From NCBI GenBank assembly GCA_018660835.1, contig JABJJN010000089.1, positions 124,001 to 188,000 on the forward strand: a stretch of DNA of 64,000 bases, given 5' to 3'. Under the pieces are notes generated by a model that ran no database searches, was not told the origin of the DNA, and saw only the letters and a program-made list of their open reading frames with translations. Source of the DNA: Gemmatimonadota bacterium (lineage in GTDB: Bacteria; Latescibacterota; UBA2968; UBA8231). This document shows, piece after piece, positions 8,534 through 17,844 of the stretch. Within the stretch, counting starts at the first letter, position 1; every line of letters begins with the position of its first letter. The translations under genes and the position numbers were made by a program.

Positions 8534-9650
8534 TGACCGCCACATGATGCCAGCCAGTCCGGCCATCGTATAGATCCTGTCCCGCATCGTCCATGGGTTG
8601 CATATCGCCTTCGCTATCCGTCGCGCGCGCAATGATCTCGAATTGCCCACCAGGCGGCAGCGCCCATTCATAGACCCAACTCACCCAGACATTCGGTGAA
8701 GATCTCGTGGCGATCGCCGCCTCGTTCCACGACGTGCCGCCATCGGTGCTGACCTCGACCCGTTCGACAGAGCGCTCCCCCGCCATCGCTACACCGTGAA
8801 CGAGGAATGTCTCGCCCGCCCGACCGCGGATGTTCTGCAGTGTCACCGTCACACCGCCATTGCCGGGATCCCGTTCGTCGTCCCAAATCGACAATGGCGA
8901 GTCGACACGTGAGTTGATCGTGGCGAAGGCATCATTCGACCATCGATACGGTCGGTTTTCCGGCTTGCTCTCCCAATACCCCAGATAATTCTCATTGATC
9001 AACTCGATGCGCGTGATCCACTTGGGCATCTTCTGGCCATAGTGCCCCGGGTTGATCAGTCGAATCGGATATCCATGCTTGGATGGCAACACGTCGCCAT
9101 TCATCTCCCACACGAGCAACACATTGTCGCGCATCGCTCGTTCAATGGGAATCGACGTCGTGTACTGATCAACACTCGTGAACTTCACATAGGTCGCGTC
9201 TGCTGCGGGTTCCGCCAAATTCAGAACGTCGGCAAATCGAGTCCCACCCCACTCGGCATTGCCAATGAGGGGACCGCCGATCCAATTGCCGATGCATTGC
9301 ATCGTCATCACCTGACGTTGCATGGGCATGGCGAGTAAGTCGGCATAGGTGAGATTGCTGATGGCGTTGTCCGCGAGACCATTGATGGCCATCGACCAGT
9401 TTTCGACTTTGACATTCGGATCGTAGTTCTGGCCATTGATCGACTGCAGGTAAAAGCGCTCGTTGCTGGTGATGGCTGGTTCCGGCAGCTGGTCCTCTGT
9501 CATCGGCTCGCCATCTATATCCATCGGTGGCGCTGTCGGCATCTCGCGGAAGTCCGTGGAATTGCTGTCGCAGCCCCATTGGGGCACGATAGACCAGATC
9601 GCTGCGATTCCCCCCGCGCGCAGAAAACGGCGACGTGTTGATTCGGCCAT
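8514..9650 (-). CDS. Tat-exported molybdopterin oxidoreductase, sulfite oxidase family
   Basis: 378 residues. The N-terminus STRRRFLRAGGIAAIWSIV is a twin-arginine signal, so the folded cofactor-bound enzyme should be exported. C119 in MTMQCIGNWIGGPL is the expected Mo ligand, followed by the GGTRFADVL and YPIRLINPGHYGQKMPKW segments of the family. A C-terminal Mo-cofactor dimerisation domain (VERVEVSTDGGTSW) is present, as in SoxC and plant/animal sulfite oxidases. ATG 9650 is chosen because GAGGA sits seven bases upstream. No heme or cytochrome partner is encoded nearby. Confidence 0.9.
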   Translation of the reverse strand: MAESTRRRFLRAGGIAAIWSIVPQWGCDSNSTDFREMPTAPPMDIDGEPMTEDQLPEPAITSNERFYLQSINGQNYDPNVKVENWSMAINGLADNAISNLTYADLLAMPMQRQVMTMQCIGNWIGGPLIGNAEWGGTRFADVLNLAEPAADATYVKFTSVDQYTTSIPIERAMRDNVLLVWEMNGDVLPSKHGYPIRLINPGHYGQKMPKWITRIELINENYLGYWESKPENRPYRWSNDAFATINSRVDSPLSIWDDERDPGNGGVTVTLQNIRGRAGETFLVHGVAMAGERSVERVEVSTDGGTSWNEAAIATRSSPNVWVSWVYEWALPPGGQFEIIARATDSEGDMQPMDDAGQDLYDGRTGWHHVAVNVNKNG

Positions 9651-9675
9651 GTCACGTTCCTCATCTGTGGATTTG

Positions 9676-10497
9676 TCAGCCGCCATAAGAGACACCCACT
9701 CCCCATGACGCACCTGCACCGACATTCTCTCCTCGTACTGCCCACTCCATCAGCAGATCAAGCCAGAACCCCTGATGCACCCGCAGGGCACCATTGATTC
9801 CGACACGTACGTCGTCACCCTCAGAGACTTGAATTCCCCCACCGACGAGGCCCAGATTCTCCACCGTGCCCGTGCGCGTGTCTCGTGCATCGACAAAACC
9901 CTTGAGAAAAAGTCGCTCATGGGGCGTGGCCCCGATCTCAGCGAAACCCACCCATTGGTTCGAAAACAAACCCGTGCGCCAACGATGCCCAGCCTCCACA
10001 CCCAGATAGATCGGCAAGGGAAAGAGCGATCGGGCAAACAGGAGTCTGGCCTCCACGTCGACATCACCCGTGCCCAGGGGGGGCTCATACGATTCGTGGT
10101 ATCCTGTCGGGATCTTCATCGACAGATACGGAGAGAAGACAAAGGGACGATCGACCAGTTGATACTTAGCACCGATCACCGCATCACCTATACCCTTCGT
10201 GCTTTGTTCGACACGCAGATTCGACGAGGTCAGGACACCACCGCTGAATTGACCGATCACGGTCAATCGATCTCGCAGTCCGTGTTCGACATAGAGGAAG
10301 GCCTGTTCACCTCTGAACTCCTCCTCATCGATGCCCATGCGCTGACGCTTGCCCATGTCATTGAAGACCTCATCGGAATCGTAGAAGATGCCGGAAATCT
10401 TGGCATAGGTGCTTCCTTTGGGCTGGGCCCATGCACCAGCCTGCGCATGACCAACACCCATCAGGACCAATGCAAGGGGAAGTAACATCTGTTTCAT
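9676..10497 (-). CDS. Outer-membrane beta-barrel protein, unknown role
   Basis: 273 residues with a signal peptide (MKQMLLPLALVLMGVGHAQAGA), then alternating amphipathic strands and turns typical of 10-12 strand barrels (GIGDAVIGAKYQLVDRPFVFSPYLSMKIPTGY; the last strand is ASWGVGVSYGG). It resembles transporter-like outer-membrane proteins without a defined substrate. Its ATG overlaps the stop of the glycosyltransferase gene by one base (TGATG), so it belongs to the surface-glycan operon. Confidence 0.75.
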   Translation of the reverse strand: MKQMLLPLALVLMGVGHAQAGAWAQPKGSTYAKISGIFYDSDEVFNDMGKRQRMGIDEEEFRGEQAFLYVEHGLRDRLTVIGQFSGGVLTSSNLRVEQSTKGIGDAVIGAKYQLVDRPFVFSPYLSMKIPTGYHESYEPPLGTGDVDVEARLLFARSLFPLPIYLGVEAGHRWRTGLFSNQWVGFAEIGATPHERLFLKGFVDARDTRTGTVENLGLVGGGIQVSEGDDVRVGINGALRVHQGFWLDLLMEWAVRGENVGAGASWGVGVSYGG

Positions 10498-11636
10498 CAG
10501 CTCACCTGTTTGTAGAAGTCGATCAGACGCTCCGCCTCGATCGACCAGTTGAATCGGCGTTCGACCAGAGATCTGCCGCGACGCCCTTTCGCCAATGCCT
10601 CATGCTCATCATCAAGGAGATGACGAATTGCCGCTGCATGTTCACAGGGCCGTGAAGGATCGGCCAGCACTCCCCAATCTCCTTCCGCATAGAAACCACG
10701 GATGGAGGGCAGCGAACTGGCAACGACGGGCAGACCGCAGGCGAGATACTCGAATAATTTTGTTGGAATGAAGGGACTCAAATTCTTCACCGACACCTGG
10801 CCTGGGATCAGACCGATTCGGTGTCGACGGATCAGCATACCGAGCTCGTCGTACGGCACCTTCTCCGTGCAGCAATCGATACGATCTCGAATGCCCAGTT
10901 CCGCCGCCCGTTGTTCGAAGGCGACGCGATCTGCTTCTGTATGGAAGGCACCCACCGTTCGCAGTTTCACATCGGGATGGGTCTTACCCAGTTCGCTCAT
11001 CACATCGAGGAGAAACTGACTACCACGGTCGTGTGACAGGGAGCCGATATGCAGTAGTTCACAGACCGCCAGGTCGCTTGAGGGTCCATGACCATTGGGC
11101 GAAAACCACTCCAGGCGCGGGAAATTTTTGATCGCCACAAAGGGGCAGCGATCAAAGCGACTGCCCTGTTCGTCGACCACACCCAGGACGCCGCTGAGCA
11201 GACGGGCGACGGTCCTCTCAAGTGTGTCTATGACCATGGCGAGGGGGCGTCGCAGTAGCGCCGGCACCCAGCGCCGCACATAGGCCGTCTGCGGGAAATT
11301 CTCGTGGCAATCATAGACCACCTTGCGCCCCATCATACGCAGAGCCAGCCCTACGAGCAGCAACTCTGGATCATGAAAGTGAATCAAGCGCGCGTCGGTG
11401 TGCAACGCCGCGCGGAAAAGACGGGGTAGGTTCATGAGCCGCCCCACTACCGAGGTCGGTGGCGAAATCGTAACCACCCGGACCCCTGCATGGTCTCCCG
11501 AGAGCGATGCCACACCAGGTCCCAGGATGGTCACATCATAGCCGGCAGCGGCCAGGCTCTGCGCCTCCTTGTAGAAGATTCGCTGATCGAGCAAGTGATG
11601 AACATTGGTGAGATGGCAGACGCTATGTTTGATCAA
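10497..11636 (-). CDS. Glycosyltransferase family 4-like (GT-B)
   Basis: 379 residues, two Rossmann domains. The N-terminal acceptor half begins SVCHLTNVHHLLDQRIFYKEAQSLAAAGYDVTILG. The donor half has HIGSLSHDRGSQFLLDVM and the signature region FIPTKLFEYLACGLPVVASSLPSIRGF, with the E of KLFEYLACG as nucleotide-sugar ligand. It transfers a sugar from an activated donor to a surface glycan on the cytoplasmic face. It overlaps the WbqC gene by 14 bases. Confidence 0.92.
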   Translation of the reverse strand: MIKHSVCHLTNVHHLLDQRIFYKEAQSLAAAGYDVTILGPGVASLSGDHAGVRVVTISPPTSVVGRLMNLPRLFRAALHTDARLIHFHDPELLLVGLALRMMGRKVVYDCHENFPQTAYVRRWVPALLRRPLAMVIDTLERTVARLLSGVLGVVDEQGSRFDRCPFVAIKNFPRLEWFSPNGHGPSSDLAVCELLHIGSLSHDRGSQFLLDVMSELGKTHPDVKLRTVGAFHTEADRVAFEQRAAELGIRDRIDCCTEKVPYDELGMLIRRHRIGLIPGQVSVKNLSPFIPTKLFEYLACGLPVVASSLPSIRGFYAEGDWGVLADPSRPCEHAAAIRHLLDDEHEALAKGRRGRSLVERRFNWSIEAERLIDFYKQVS

Positions 11637-12318
11637 AGCCCATCACCTTCCTCGCCTCGGACGCTCCACAATTGAGCACCAGATCGATGGCACTCAGATT
11701 CGGCTCGAAGCCATCGTGACATTGATCATAGATGGGATGTTTGAAGTCGCTGAACATCAATTCGATCCCAGCTTCTTCGAAGGCCGCCACCTGCAGGTAG
11801 TCTTTCGACGCGCCACTACCGGCCAGATACGCATCACACTCGCACCGTCTCACCAGGTCGACCAGACGCTGGGTCCGGTCCGCGGCTACGTCGAACTGCG
11901 AGCTGAAGCGGATTTCGACGTCGATCGCCAGCAATTCCAGGAACCATTGGATGAGACCAACATTTACATCCAGAAGACGCTTGTTCGGCACTGCATAGAA
12001 GGATTCGAGGAAACCTCTCGCCTCGTCGAAGTGCGCCGCCTGATGGTAGTTGTGGCGAATCGCTTCCCAGTGTTTCCGTTGCCACGCTTGATCTACCGTC
12101 TCGACTTCGGCGATCTGCTGCGTACCGCGGCTTTTGGTCTGCACGGGAATCGTCAGCCACTGTGATCCACCGGGTGTGCGAATCCGATTTCGATTGATGA
12201 AACCAGGCGACGTAAACTGCACGTCGTCCGCCAATACCCAGACATCGGCCTGTGACACTTTGTGAAACAGACCCACCCAGGGCTGGTAGTTCGGTTGATG
12301 GGCGGCGAGAACTCTCAT
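11623..12318 (-). CDS. WbqC-like family protein
   Basis: 231 residues with the family opening MRVLAAHQPNYQPWVGLFHKV, followed by DVWVLADDVQFTSPGFINRNRIRTPGG, which carries the conserved HQPNY and D-D-VQF elements. WbqC proteins are found in O-antigen and capsule clusters and are thought to help acylate or otherwise modify amino sugars; the reaction is not established. Here it sits between a PIG-L deacetylase and a glycosyltransferase, a combination suited to editing the N-acyl group of a sugar. Confidence 0.9.
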   Translation of the reverse strand: MRVLAAHQPNYQPWVGLFHKVSQADVWVLADDVQFTSPGFINRNRIRTPGGSQWLTIPVQTKSRGTQQIAEVETVDQAWQRKHWEAIRHNYHQAAHFDEARGFLESFYAVPNKRLLDVNVGLIQWFLELLAIDVEIRFSSQFDVAADRTQRLVDLVRRCECDAYLAGSGASKDYLQVAAFEEAGIELMFSDFKHPIYDQCHDGFEPNLSAIDLVLNCGASEARKVMGFDQT

Positions 12319-12322
12319 TGAA

Positions 12323-12979
12323 TCACATCATCACCCAGTGTAGCACATCATACGCTTCGGCATAGTCGACGAAAATCTGCCCCCCACGGGTGCGCGCCCA
12401 ACTACGCAGGAATTCCTCCTGCACATACGGTCGGTGCTTCTGCGATTCATAACAGGCCAGGGCATTGACCTTCGCCTGCACGTGACGCTCTTGGAGGGCG
12501 ACGAAGTGTCGGTAGTCAAAGGCCATATTGTTCCACGGTAGTTCATATCCCAGAACCGTGACGGTCTTGAAGGCACGTAGTCCCTCCATAGAAATCGTCT
12601 GATGGTCCTGGTGTAGATCATGGCTGCTGGGTAGAAAGACCGTGCTCGGCTTGATCTCCTCCTTCAGCCGCATGAGTTCTTCAAGGATCTCCTGGCGGAC
12701 ATCCGGCAAGTGGCGCACACGATACCGATAGGTCAGCAAGTTCGCCGGGTCGATTCCCAACGCTTTCGTGCCAGCGCGCACTTCCGTCTGCAGAATATCT
12801 GGCGGGTACTCGGGCGGCACAGATTCTTCCGCCGTAGAGAACGCCGCGTAGTAGACTTCACAGCCCTTTTCGATCAGACGACTGATCGTGCCTCCACATC
12901 CCAACTCGCCGTCGTCCGTGTGCGGTGCAAGCACGAGGATTCGCTCACCCGGTGCCAGGTAGCTTCCCGGAGGTGTCAT
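12323..12979 (-). CDS. PIG-L/LmbE-family N-deacetylase
   Basis: 218 residues. The zinc motif APHTDDGELGCGG (about 18-30; the family AHPDDE) and the later HDLHQDHQTI segment give the metal ligands and catalytic Asp. Family members remove acetyl groups from N-acetylglucosamine-type sugars. Its start overlaps the DegT stop by one base (TGATG) and it ends five bases from wbqC, so it likely acts on the sugar made by the upstream enzymes. Confidence 0.92.
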   Translation of the reverse strand: MTPPGSYLAPGERILVLAPHTDDGELGCGGTISRLIEKGCEVYYAAFSTAEESVPPEYPPDILQTEVRAGTKALGIDPANLLTYRYRVRHLPDVRQEILEELMRLKEEIKPSTVFLPSSHDLHQDHQTISMEGLRAFKTVTVLGYELPWNNMAFDYRHFVALQERHVQAKVNALACYESQKHRPYVQEEFLRSWARTRGGQIFVDYAEAYDVLHWVMM

Positions 12980-14106
12980 CAGCCGCCCCTCAGAATCTCA
13001 AGCAATGCGTCGCATACTCGATCTACCTCATCATGCGTTAGTGCCCCATGCATGGGCAGTGCCAGCGTCCGATCGAGAATCTCATCTGCCACAGGAAAAT
13101 GTCGACCGACGCACATCTGCTTAAAGGCCGGTTGCATATGACAAGGTGGCCAGTAGATGCTGCCCGTGGAGATGCCGAACTCTTGTTTGAGACGCTGTCC
13201 GATGGCTGACCGCGTGGCCATGGGTGGCAAAACCAAGGGCAGCTTGTAGTACGGATGTCGCTGCCCGGGCGGTGCGATGACGAGGCGCGCGCCATCCACG
13301 TGGGTCAATCGCTGTTGGTAGTGCTGCGCGAGTTGCTCGCGCCCATCGACAAACTCTTCGAGCCGCTGCAATTGCCGCCATCCGAGAGCCGCACTCATCT
13401 CCGGCAGTCGATAGTTGTGGCCCACGCGCACGATGTCGCGACTGTCTGCCGCCTGACCGTGACTGCGCCAGCTGCGTGCGAAGGCAGCCAGTTCTGCATT
13501 GTTCGTCGTCAGCATGCCTCCCTCGCCGCAGGTCAGCACCTTGGTGGCGTAGAAACTGAACCCCGCTGCGTCTCCCAAACTCCCGGCGCCACCCGACTCG
13601 ATTCGAGCCCCGTGGGCGTGGGCGGCATCTTCCAGCAGCATCAGTCCTGCCTCTCGACACAGGGCGACGAGCTCGTCGAAAGCGGGATCGATGAACCCAC
13701 CCACATGCACCGCCATCACGGCACGCGTCCTGGGACCGATGAGTTCCTCTATCTGGGAGCGACCACTGCCCAGAGTCAGAGCATCGATATCAGCCAATAC
13801 GGGCGTGCCACCTGCAAGGCAGACGGCACTGACGCTGGCAGCGAATGTGTTCGTCGGCACGATCACTTCGCCGCCATCGAGGGCGGCGAATCGCAAACCA
13901 ACTTCCAGGGGAGCCGTGCCGGAATTCATACCCACCGCGTGCGTGACGCCCACTACTGCGGCGAAGTCTGTCTCGAAGCGCTCGAGGAACTCACCTTGTG
14001 TCAATTGACCACTGCGCAGGATCTGGGCGAAATCCTCAAGTAGCGGCTCGACATCCTCTTCCGGCAGGAAGGGACCACCACTGGCGATGGGAAGCACGTC
14101 AGGCAT
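12979..14106 (-). CDS. DegT/DnrJ/EryC1/StrS aminotransferase
   Basis: 375 residues, fold-type I PLP enzyme. EDAAHAHGA carries the PLP-ring Asp, and FYATKVLTCGEGGML contains the Schiff-base Lys. It transaminates a keto-sugar nucleotide to an amino sugar. The frame is open to 14142, but ATG 14106 leaves a two-base gap to the preceding epimerase and starts directly at MPDVLPIASGGPFLPEEDV, the normal N-terminus of the family. It supplies the amine for the sugar handled by the following PIG-L, WbqC and transferase genes. Confidence 0.92.
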   Translation of the reverse strand: MPDVLPIASGGPFLPEEDVEPLLEDFAQILRSGQLTQGEFLERFETDFAAVVGVTHAVGMNSGTAPLEVGLRFAALDGGEVIVPTNTFAASVSAVCLAGGTPVLADIDALTLGSGRSQIEELIGPRTRAVMAVHVGGFIDPAFDELVALCREAGLMLLEDAAHAHGARIESGGAGSLGDAAGFSFYATKVLTCGEGGMLTTNNAELAAFARSWRSHGQAADSRDIVRVGHNYRLPEMSAALGWRQLQRLEEFVDGREQLAQHYQQRLTHVDGARLVIAPPGQRHPYYKLPLVLPPMATRSAIGQRLKQEFGISTGSIYWPPCHMQPAFKQMCVGRHFPVADEILDRTLALPMHGALTHDEVDRVCDALLEILRGG

Positions 14107-14108
14107 CG

Positions 14109-15041
14109 TCACACGACCACTTCCTCGCCAGAACGCATCCAACTGACCACATCGTCGAGCCCCTGTGCAAGGGGTGAGGGCGCAAAACCGAGATCATCGA
14201 TGGCGGCACTGATATCCATATAGAACGTGTCGCCCGTGCCTTTGTTGTGGATCTCCACCTGGCGATCAGCCGACACGCAGGCCAGTTGCGCCAGCTGCTC
14301 GAGCGTGATCTCCTGGCCACGTCCGATGTTGAGAAGACGATGCCCCGGCTGTGGACATACAGTATCCAGACATTCGTAGGCAAGACAGAGCGCCGTAACC
14401 GCATCTTCCACATGCAGGATGTCGACACCACGATTTGTGGGGATTTCGATGGGCTCACCTTCGAGGGCTCGACGCAGAAAGGCGCTCACGACACCTGCCT
14501 CCCGTCCCGGGCCAAACAAGCCGGCCAAGCGCAAACTGATGCTTCGAAGCCCACGATCTGCAGCCGCAGAAAAGAGCTCTTCGGCGCGCAACTTCTCGTA
14601 CCCATACGCCTGCTGCGGCGCTGTGGGATGCGCTTCGTCTACTGGTAGGTATTGGGGTCGCAGAAAATCGTAGACACTCATCGATGAGGTCACAATCCAT
14701 CGATCCACATGGGCCGCCATCGCCTGCAGCAGTGCGGCCGTGCCCTCAACATTTGTCGTGCGCTCTGCATCGGCCTCGCCCATGGACAGGCTCGCGTCGC
14801 CAGGCGTCGGTGGCTGTGTCGCCAGATGGAGGACCGTGTCGACTGGCTCCGGCAGAGTCCTCAGCCAGGATTCAGGCTCACGGATGTCACCTTGAACTAG
14901 ATGGAAGCCGCTGAATTCAACGATCTGGTTGAGACGACGGTGATCCCGGTGCCACAAACCGGCAACGCGCTCGCCCTGAGCCAGCAGACGCCGGCAGAGC
15001 GACGAGCCGACAAAACCACCTGCGCCGGTGACCAGGATCAA
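14109..15041 (-). CDS. NAD-dependent epimerase/dehydratase (extended SDR)
   Basis: 310 residues. GAGGFVGSSLCRRLL is the GxxGxxG nucleotide site, DTVLHLATQPP the second cofactor contact, TSSMSVYD the Ser region, and YGYEKLRAE the catalytic YxxxK. These enzymes act on nucleotide-sugar hexoses. The start is TTG (15041). It is the first gene of a seven-gene run ending at 8514 with overlaps or gaps of only a few bases. Confidence 0.9.
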   Translation of the reverse strand: MILVTGAGGFVGSSLCRRLLAQGERVAGLWHRDHRRLNQIVEFSGFHLVQGDIREPESWLRTLPEPVDTVLHLATQPPTPGDASLSMGEADAERTTNVEGTAALLQAMAAHVDRWIVTSSMSVYDFLRPQYLPVDEAHPTAPQQAYGYEKLRAEELFSAAADRGLRSISLRLAGLFGPGREAGVVSAFLRRALEGEPIEIPTNRGVDILHVEDAVTALCLAYECLDTVCPQPGHRLLNIGRGQEITLEQLAQLACVSADRQVEIHNKGTGDTFYMDISAAIDDLGFAPSPLAQGLDDVVSWMRSGEEVVV

Positions 15042-15157
15042 GAAGTCCCACCCACGCGTCGAGGATATGGGGCCAGCAGAAGAGAGGTTTCCATCTTACA
15101 AAGAATGGGAGGAAGTGTCACAGAAGTATCACGGATTCCTCAGGAGACGCTCAAATT

Positions 15158-16492
15158 TTACTCCCCTACGATCAGCGGTTCCTGACCGGGTGAGTAGGCA
15201 TTCGGATCGGTCGCCATCACCCCCTTGGGCAGGCGAATCGGTCCCGCGAGGATGGGATCCTGCGTCTGCCGCATCCAGTGGTCGAGACTCGCCCGCAGTT
15301 GGACCTCCACATCGGCCACACCCGCCTCGCCGATCAGGTTGTTCTGCTGGTCCGGATCGAAGTAGTGATCGTACAGCATCTCCTGGTACCGTGGCTGCGC
15401 TGCCCAGTCGTGATCCATCAGATCTTGCTTCGCCGGCGTGTCATCCGTGTTCGGTAGCACCAGACTCTGACGCTCGTCGAAGCGACGAATCAGAATGTGA
15501 CGATCCGTCCGCACGGCCCGCATCGGTTCGTAGGCGGCGTGGAAAGACTGCTCGAAGAACAGCCGATCACGGAGTTGCTCAACCTCGCCATCGACGAGCG
15601 GCAACAGCGACGCTCCCTGCAGCCAACGGGGGTGTTCAATTTCAGCCAGATCGCACACGGTTGGGAACAGATCCATGAGCGACACCATCGCGTCCAGCGT
15701 CTTGCCGCCGGCAAAGTGCACCGGTCCACGGGCGACGAAATACGCCGCATTGCCATGCTCCCCCACGCTGCCAATGTGTAGCGGCCACTGCAGACCGTGA
15801 TCGGTGAAAGCGAAGACATAGGTGTTGGCATCCTGGCCGGTTTCGGCGAGGGTGGTGAGGATGGCGCCAAAAGCGTCGTCCATCTGCCGCGCACTGGTCT
15901 TGAAACCCGCCGCCATCTGACGCAGTTCCGGCGTATCCGGAAATGGCCGAGGCGGAACACAATGATCCGGATTTTCTGCCGGAAAACACTCGGGCTCGGG
16001 CGCTGGATAAGGTGTGTGCGTCTCCGTTGTGCCGACGTTGAGGAAGAAGGGCTGAGAGGGTTTTTGGCGCAGCCAGTCACACACGGCAGGAGCCACGTCA
16101 GCGGCACGCGCACTGTTGTCACGTGTCAAAGCATGGTCATACGCTTCTGAGACGGTCCCCTTCCCATGGGCGACAACGTGCTCTGTTCCACACTGGGCGG
16201 TTTCATAACCAGCGGCACCAAGAACATGGGCGATATGTCGCTCTGGTTGCGCCAGTGCGAAGCCACGATGGGCCAGGCCCAGCATCCCGCTGCAATGCGG
16301 ATACTGTCCGGTGAGGAAAGCGGCCCGACTCGGTGAGCAGGAAGGTGCCGCAGAAAAGGCGCGGCGGAACAGGGCACCCTCGCGTGCCATCTTCATCAGA
16401 TTCGGCGTGGGTACGGCATGTCCATAGGGCTCGATGAAACGCCCTGTGTTATGGGCGTGGAGGAAGACGATGTTGGGTGGTGTTGCATTCAT
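15158..16492 (-). CDS. Type I sulfatase
   Basis: 444 residues. The formylglycine signature C52-S-P-S-R lies in AAPSCSPSRAAFLTGQYP. The metal-binding opening reads NIVFLHAHNTGRFIEPYG, a variant of the heparan N-sulfatase-like HxHDTGR with Asn in place of the usual Asp. VGTTETHTPYP and FTDHGLQWPLHIGSVGEHGN supply other active-site residues. No signal peptide is evident. It removes sulfate esters or sulfamates, probably from glycans. Activation needs an unlinked formylglycine-generating enzyme; none is in this window. Confidence 0.92.
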   Translation of the reverse strand: MNATPPNIVFLHAHNTGRFIEPYGHAVPTPNLMKMAREGALFRRAFSAAPSCSPSRAAFLTGQYPHCSGMLGLAHRGFALAQPERHIAHVLGAAGYETAQCGTEHVVAHGKGTVSEAYDHALTRDNSARAADVAPAVCDWLRQKPSQPFFLNVGTTETHTPYPAPEPECFPAENPDHCVPPRPFPDTPELRQMAAGFKTSARQMDDAFGAILTTLAETGQDANTYVFAFTDHGLQWPLHIGSVGEHGNAAYFVARGPVHFAGGKTLDAMVSLMDLFPTVCDLAEIEHPRWLQGASLLPLVDGEVEQLRDRLFFEQSFHAAYEPMRAVRTDRHILIRRFDERQSLVLPNTDDTPAKQDLMDHDWAAQPRYQEMLYDHYFDPDQQNNLIGEAGVADVEVQLRASLDHWMRQTQDPILAGPIRLPKGVMATDPNAYSPGQEPLIVGE

Positions 16493-16513
16493 ATCAGTAA
16501 TGTCTCGTCAACC

Positions 16514-16897
16514 TCAGCGACGTGATTTCTTGTTGGAGAATTTGCCCGAATAACCTTTGGTGAGGTGCCAGCCGTGGCCTTTCTCGCAGGAATACACGCG
16601 CAGTTCAGCCCCCTGCTCTTTGCGTAGGATGTCGGCACGTCGTTGCGCTTCGGATTCGTTGCGATAGGTCTCCTTGGGTTTGCCATCGGTCCCCGTGCAT
16701 ACGGGACATTTCGTGCTCGGCGTCTGACGATTCTCGGCGCCCAGGTGCCACTGCCCACACGTATCACATTGGTAGGGCGACATCTTGCGGCCATAGGCTG
16801 AGCGGACATGATCAGCCCCTTCCTGCGCCTCTCGCTGCGAATCGTATTCTGTCAGCGGCTTCCCCGAAGACTTGCCGATGCAGGTCTGACTCTTCAT
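16514..16897 (-). CDS. Small protein with duplicated zinc-ribbon-like modules
   Basis: 127 residues, not recognised. It contains two similar halves, each a helix with alternating acidic and basic residues (SQREAQEGADHVRSAYG; NESEAQRRADILRKEQG) followed by a YxC...WHL element (YQCDTCGQWHLG; YSCEKGHGWHLTKG). Between them is a CxxC pair (KCPVCTG). A zinc-binding duplication is likely, possibly for nucleic-acid contact. The basic tail (KFSNKKSRR) supports that weakly. The ATG at 16897 is preferred over the GTG six bases earlier. Confidence 0.7.
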   Translation of the reverse strand: MKSQTCIGKSSGKPLTEYDSQREAQEGADHVRSAYGRKMSPYQCDTCGQWHLGAENRQTPSTKCPVCTGTDGKPKETYRNESEAQRRADILRKEQGAELRVYSCEKGHGWHLTKGYSGKFSNKKSRR

Positions 16898-16918
16898 CCC
16901 CACGCTACGTCGCTCCTG

Positions 16919-17680
16919 TCATTGCGGTGGTTCGATACCGAAAGACTGCGCATACAGACGGCTCACGTCATTCAAATTGCCATAGAAAGCCCGCGTCTCC
17001 TCATCGCCATGTTGCCAGAGCAGGGGCGGGACCACCGAATCATTCGCCAGTGGCGCGCGGTCGAGATGTCCATAATAAATCTGCAGCGTCTTGCGATCTG
17101 CCTTCGACGGCCGCGTCGTGGCCGAGTGCAGAACGGCGACGTTGAACAAGCAGACCGTGCCCGCCTTGCCGTGAATGTCAACACAGCCACCCCGCGCCAG
17201 TTGCTCATCCTTGTCCGTCAGGATCGGCTCTTGTATGCCCTCTGGTGACAATGAAAAACAGTGGGTCGTGTCGTCGACATCCGTCAGATACAGCATCAAC
17301 TGTATGTAGTCCATGCGCAGAGAATGCTCCAACCAGTGGTCACGATCACGGTGCCATCCATGGTGCAGTTCCCCATCGTAGGGTCCCATGTGACGCGCGC
17401 CAATTTCGCCGAAACACACAGGTCCTCCCATCAACTCGAGGATGGCGTCGTAAATCCGCGGCTGGCGCACGACCTCGTCGAAAGCGGGCGTTGTGACGAG
17501 GGCGTCATAGTTTGCCGTCTGATGGTGGCCATAGGCGTGCCAGCGATATCGACGTTGCTCACGATCTGTGTCGAAGAGCTCGACGAAATGAGCCAGCTGC
17601 GCCGGCGTCACCAGATCATCACGAAGCAAATACCCATTGTTGGTGAAAAATTCGACATCTGTGTCGGTCAGCGTGCGCAA
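16919..17680 (-). CDS. Phytanoyl-CoA dioxygenase (PhyH) family protein
   Basis: 253 residues with a complete 2-oxoglutarate oxygenase set: H-R-D in HHGWHRDRDHW as proximal HxD, the distal His in FNVAVLHSATTRPSKADRKTL, and R in the same segment for 2-oxoglutarate. The N-terminus DVEFFTNNGYLLRDDLVTPAQL is typical. The start is TTG. It should hydroxylate a small organic substrate; the family is far too broad for a substrate call. Confidence 0.9.
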   Translation of the reverse strand: MRTLTDTDVEFFTNNGYLLRDDLVTPAQLAHFVELFDTDREQRRYRWHAYGHHQTANYDALVTTPAFDEVVRQPRIYDAILELMGGPVCFGEIGARHMGPYDGELHHGWHRDRDHWLEHSLRMDYIQLMLYLTDVDDTTHCFSLSPEGIQEPILTDKDEQLARGGCVDIHGKAGTVCLFNVAVLHSATTRPSKADRKTLQIYYGHLDRAPLANDSVVPPLLWQHGDEETRAFYGNLNDVSRLYAQSFGIEPPQ

Positions 17681-17844
17681 GTTGTTGACACTCCATAGGT
17701 GAGTGCAGTCCGTCTGGGAATTGCGGTCTGCCCCTTAGGGTAAGAAAATCGCCTCAACTTGAGCCAGTGCGACGCACCCACGCACAGACCCCGCCCGGAA
17801 TTTCCCGGACAGGGCCTGATGCCTGTTCAGCTGTCGAGACGAGC

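Noticed and set aside
17780..17825. Imperfect GC-rich hairpin after the SDR gene
   Set aside because: Arms are broken and no T run follows; not strong enough to call a terminator.
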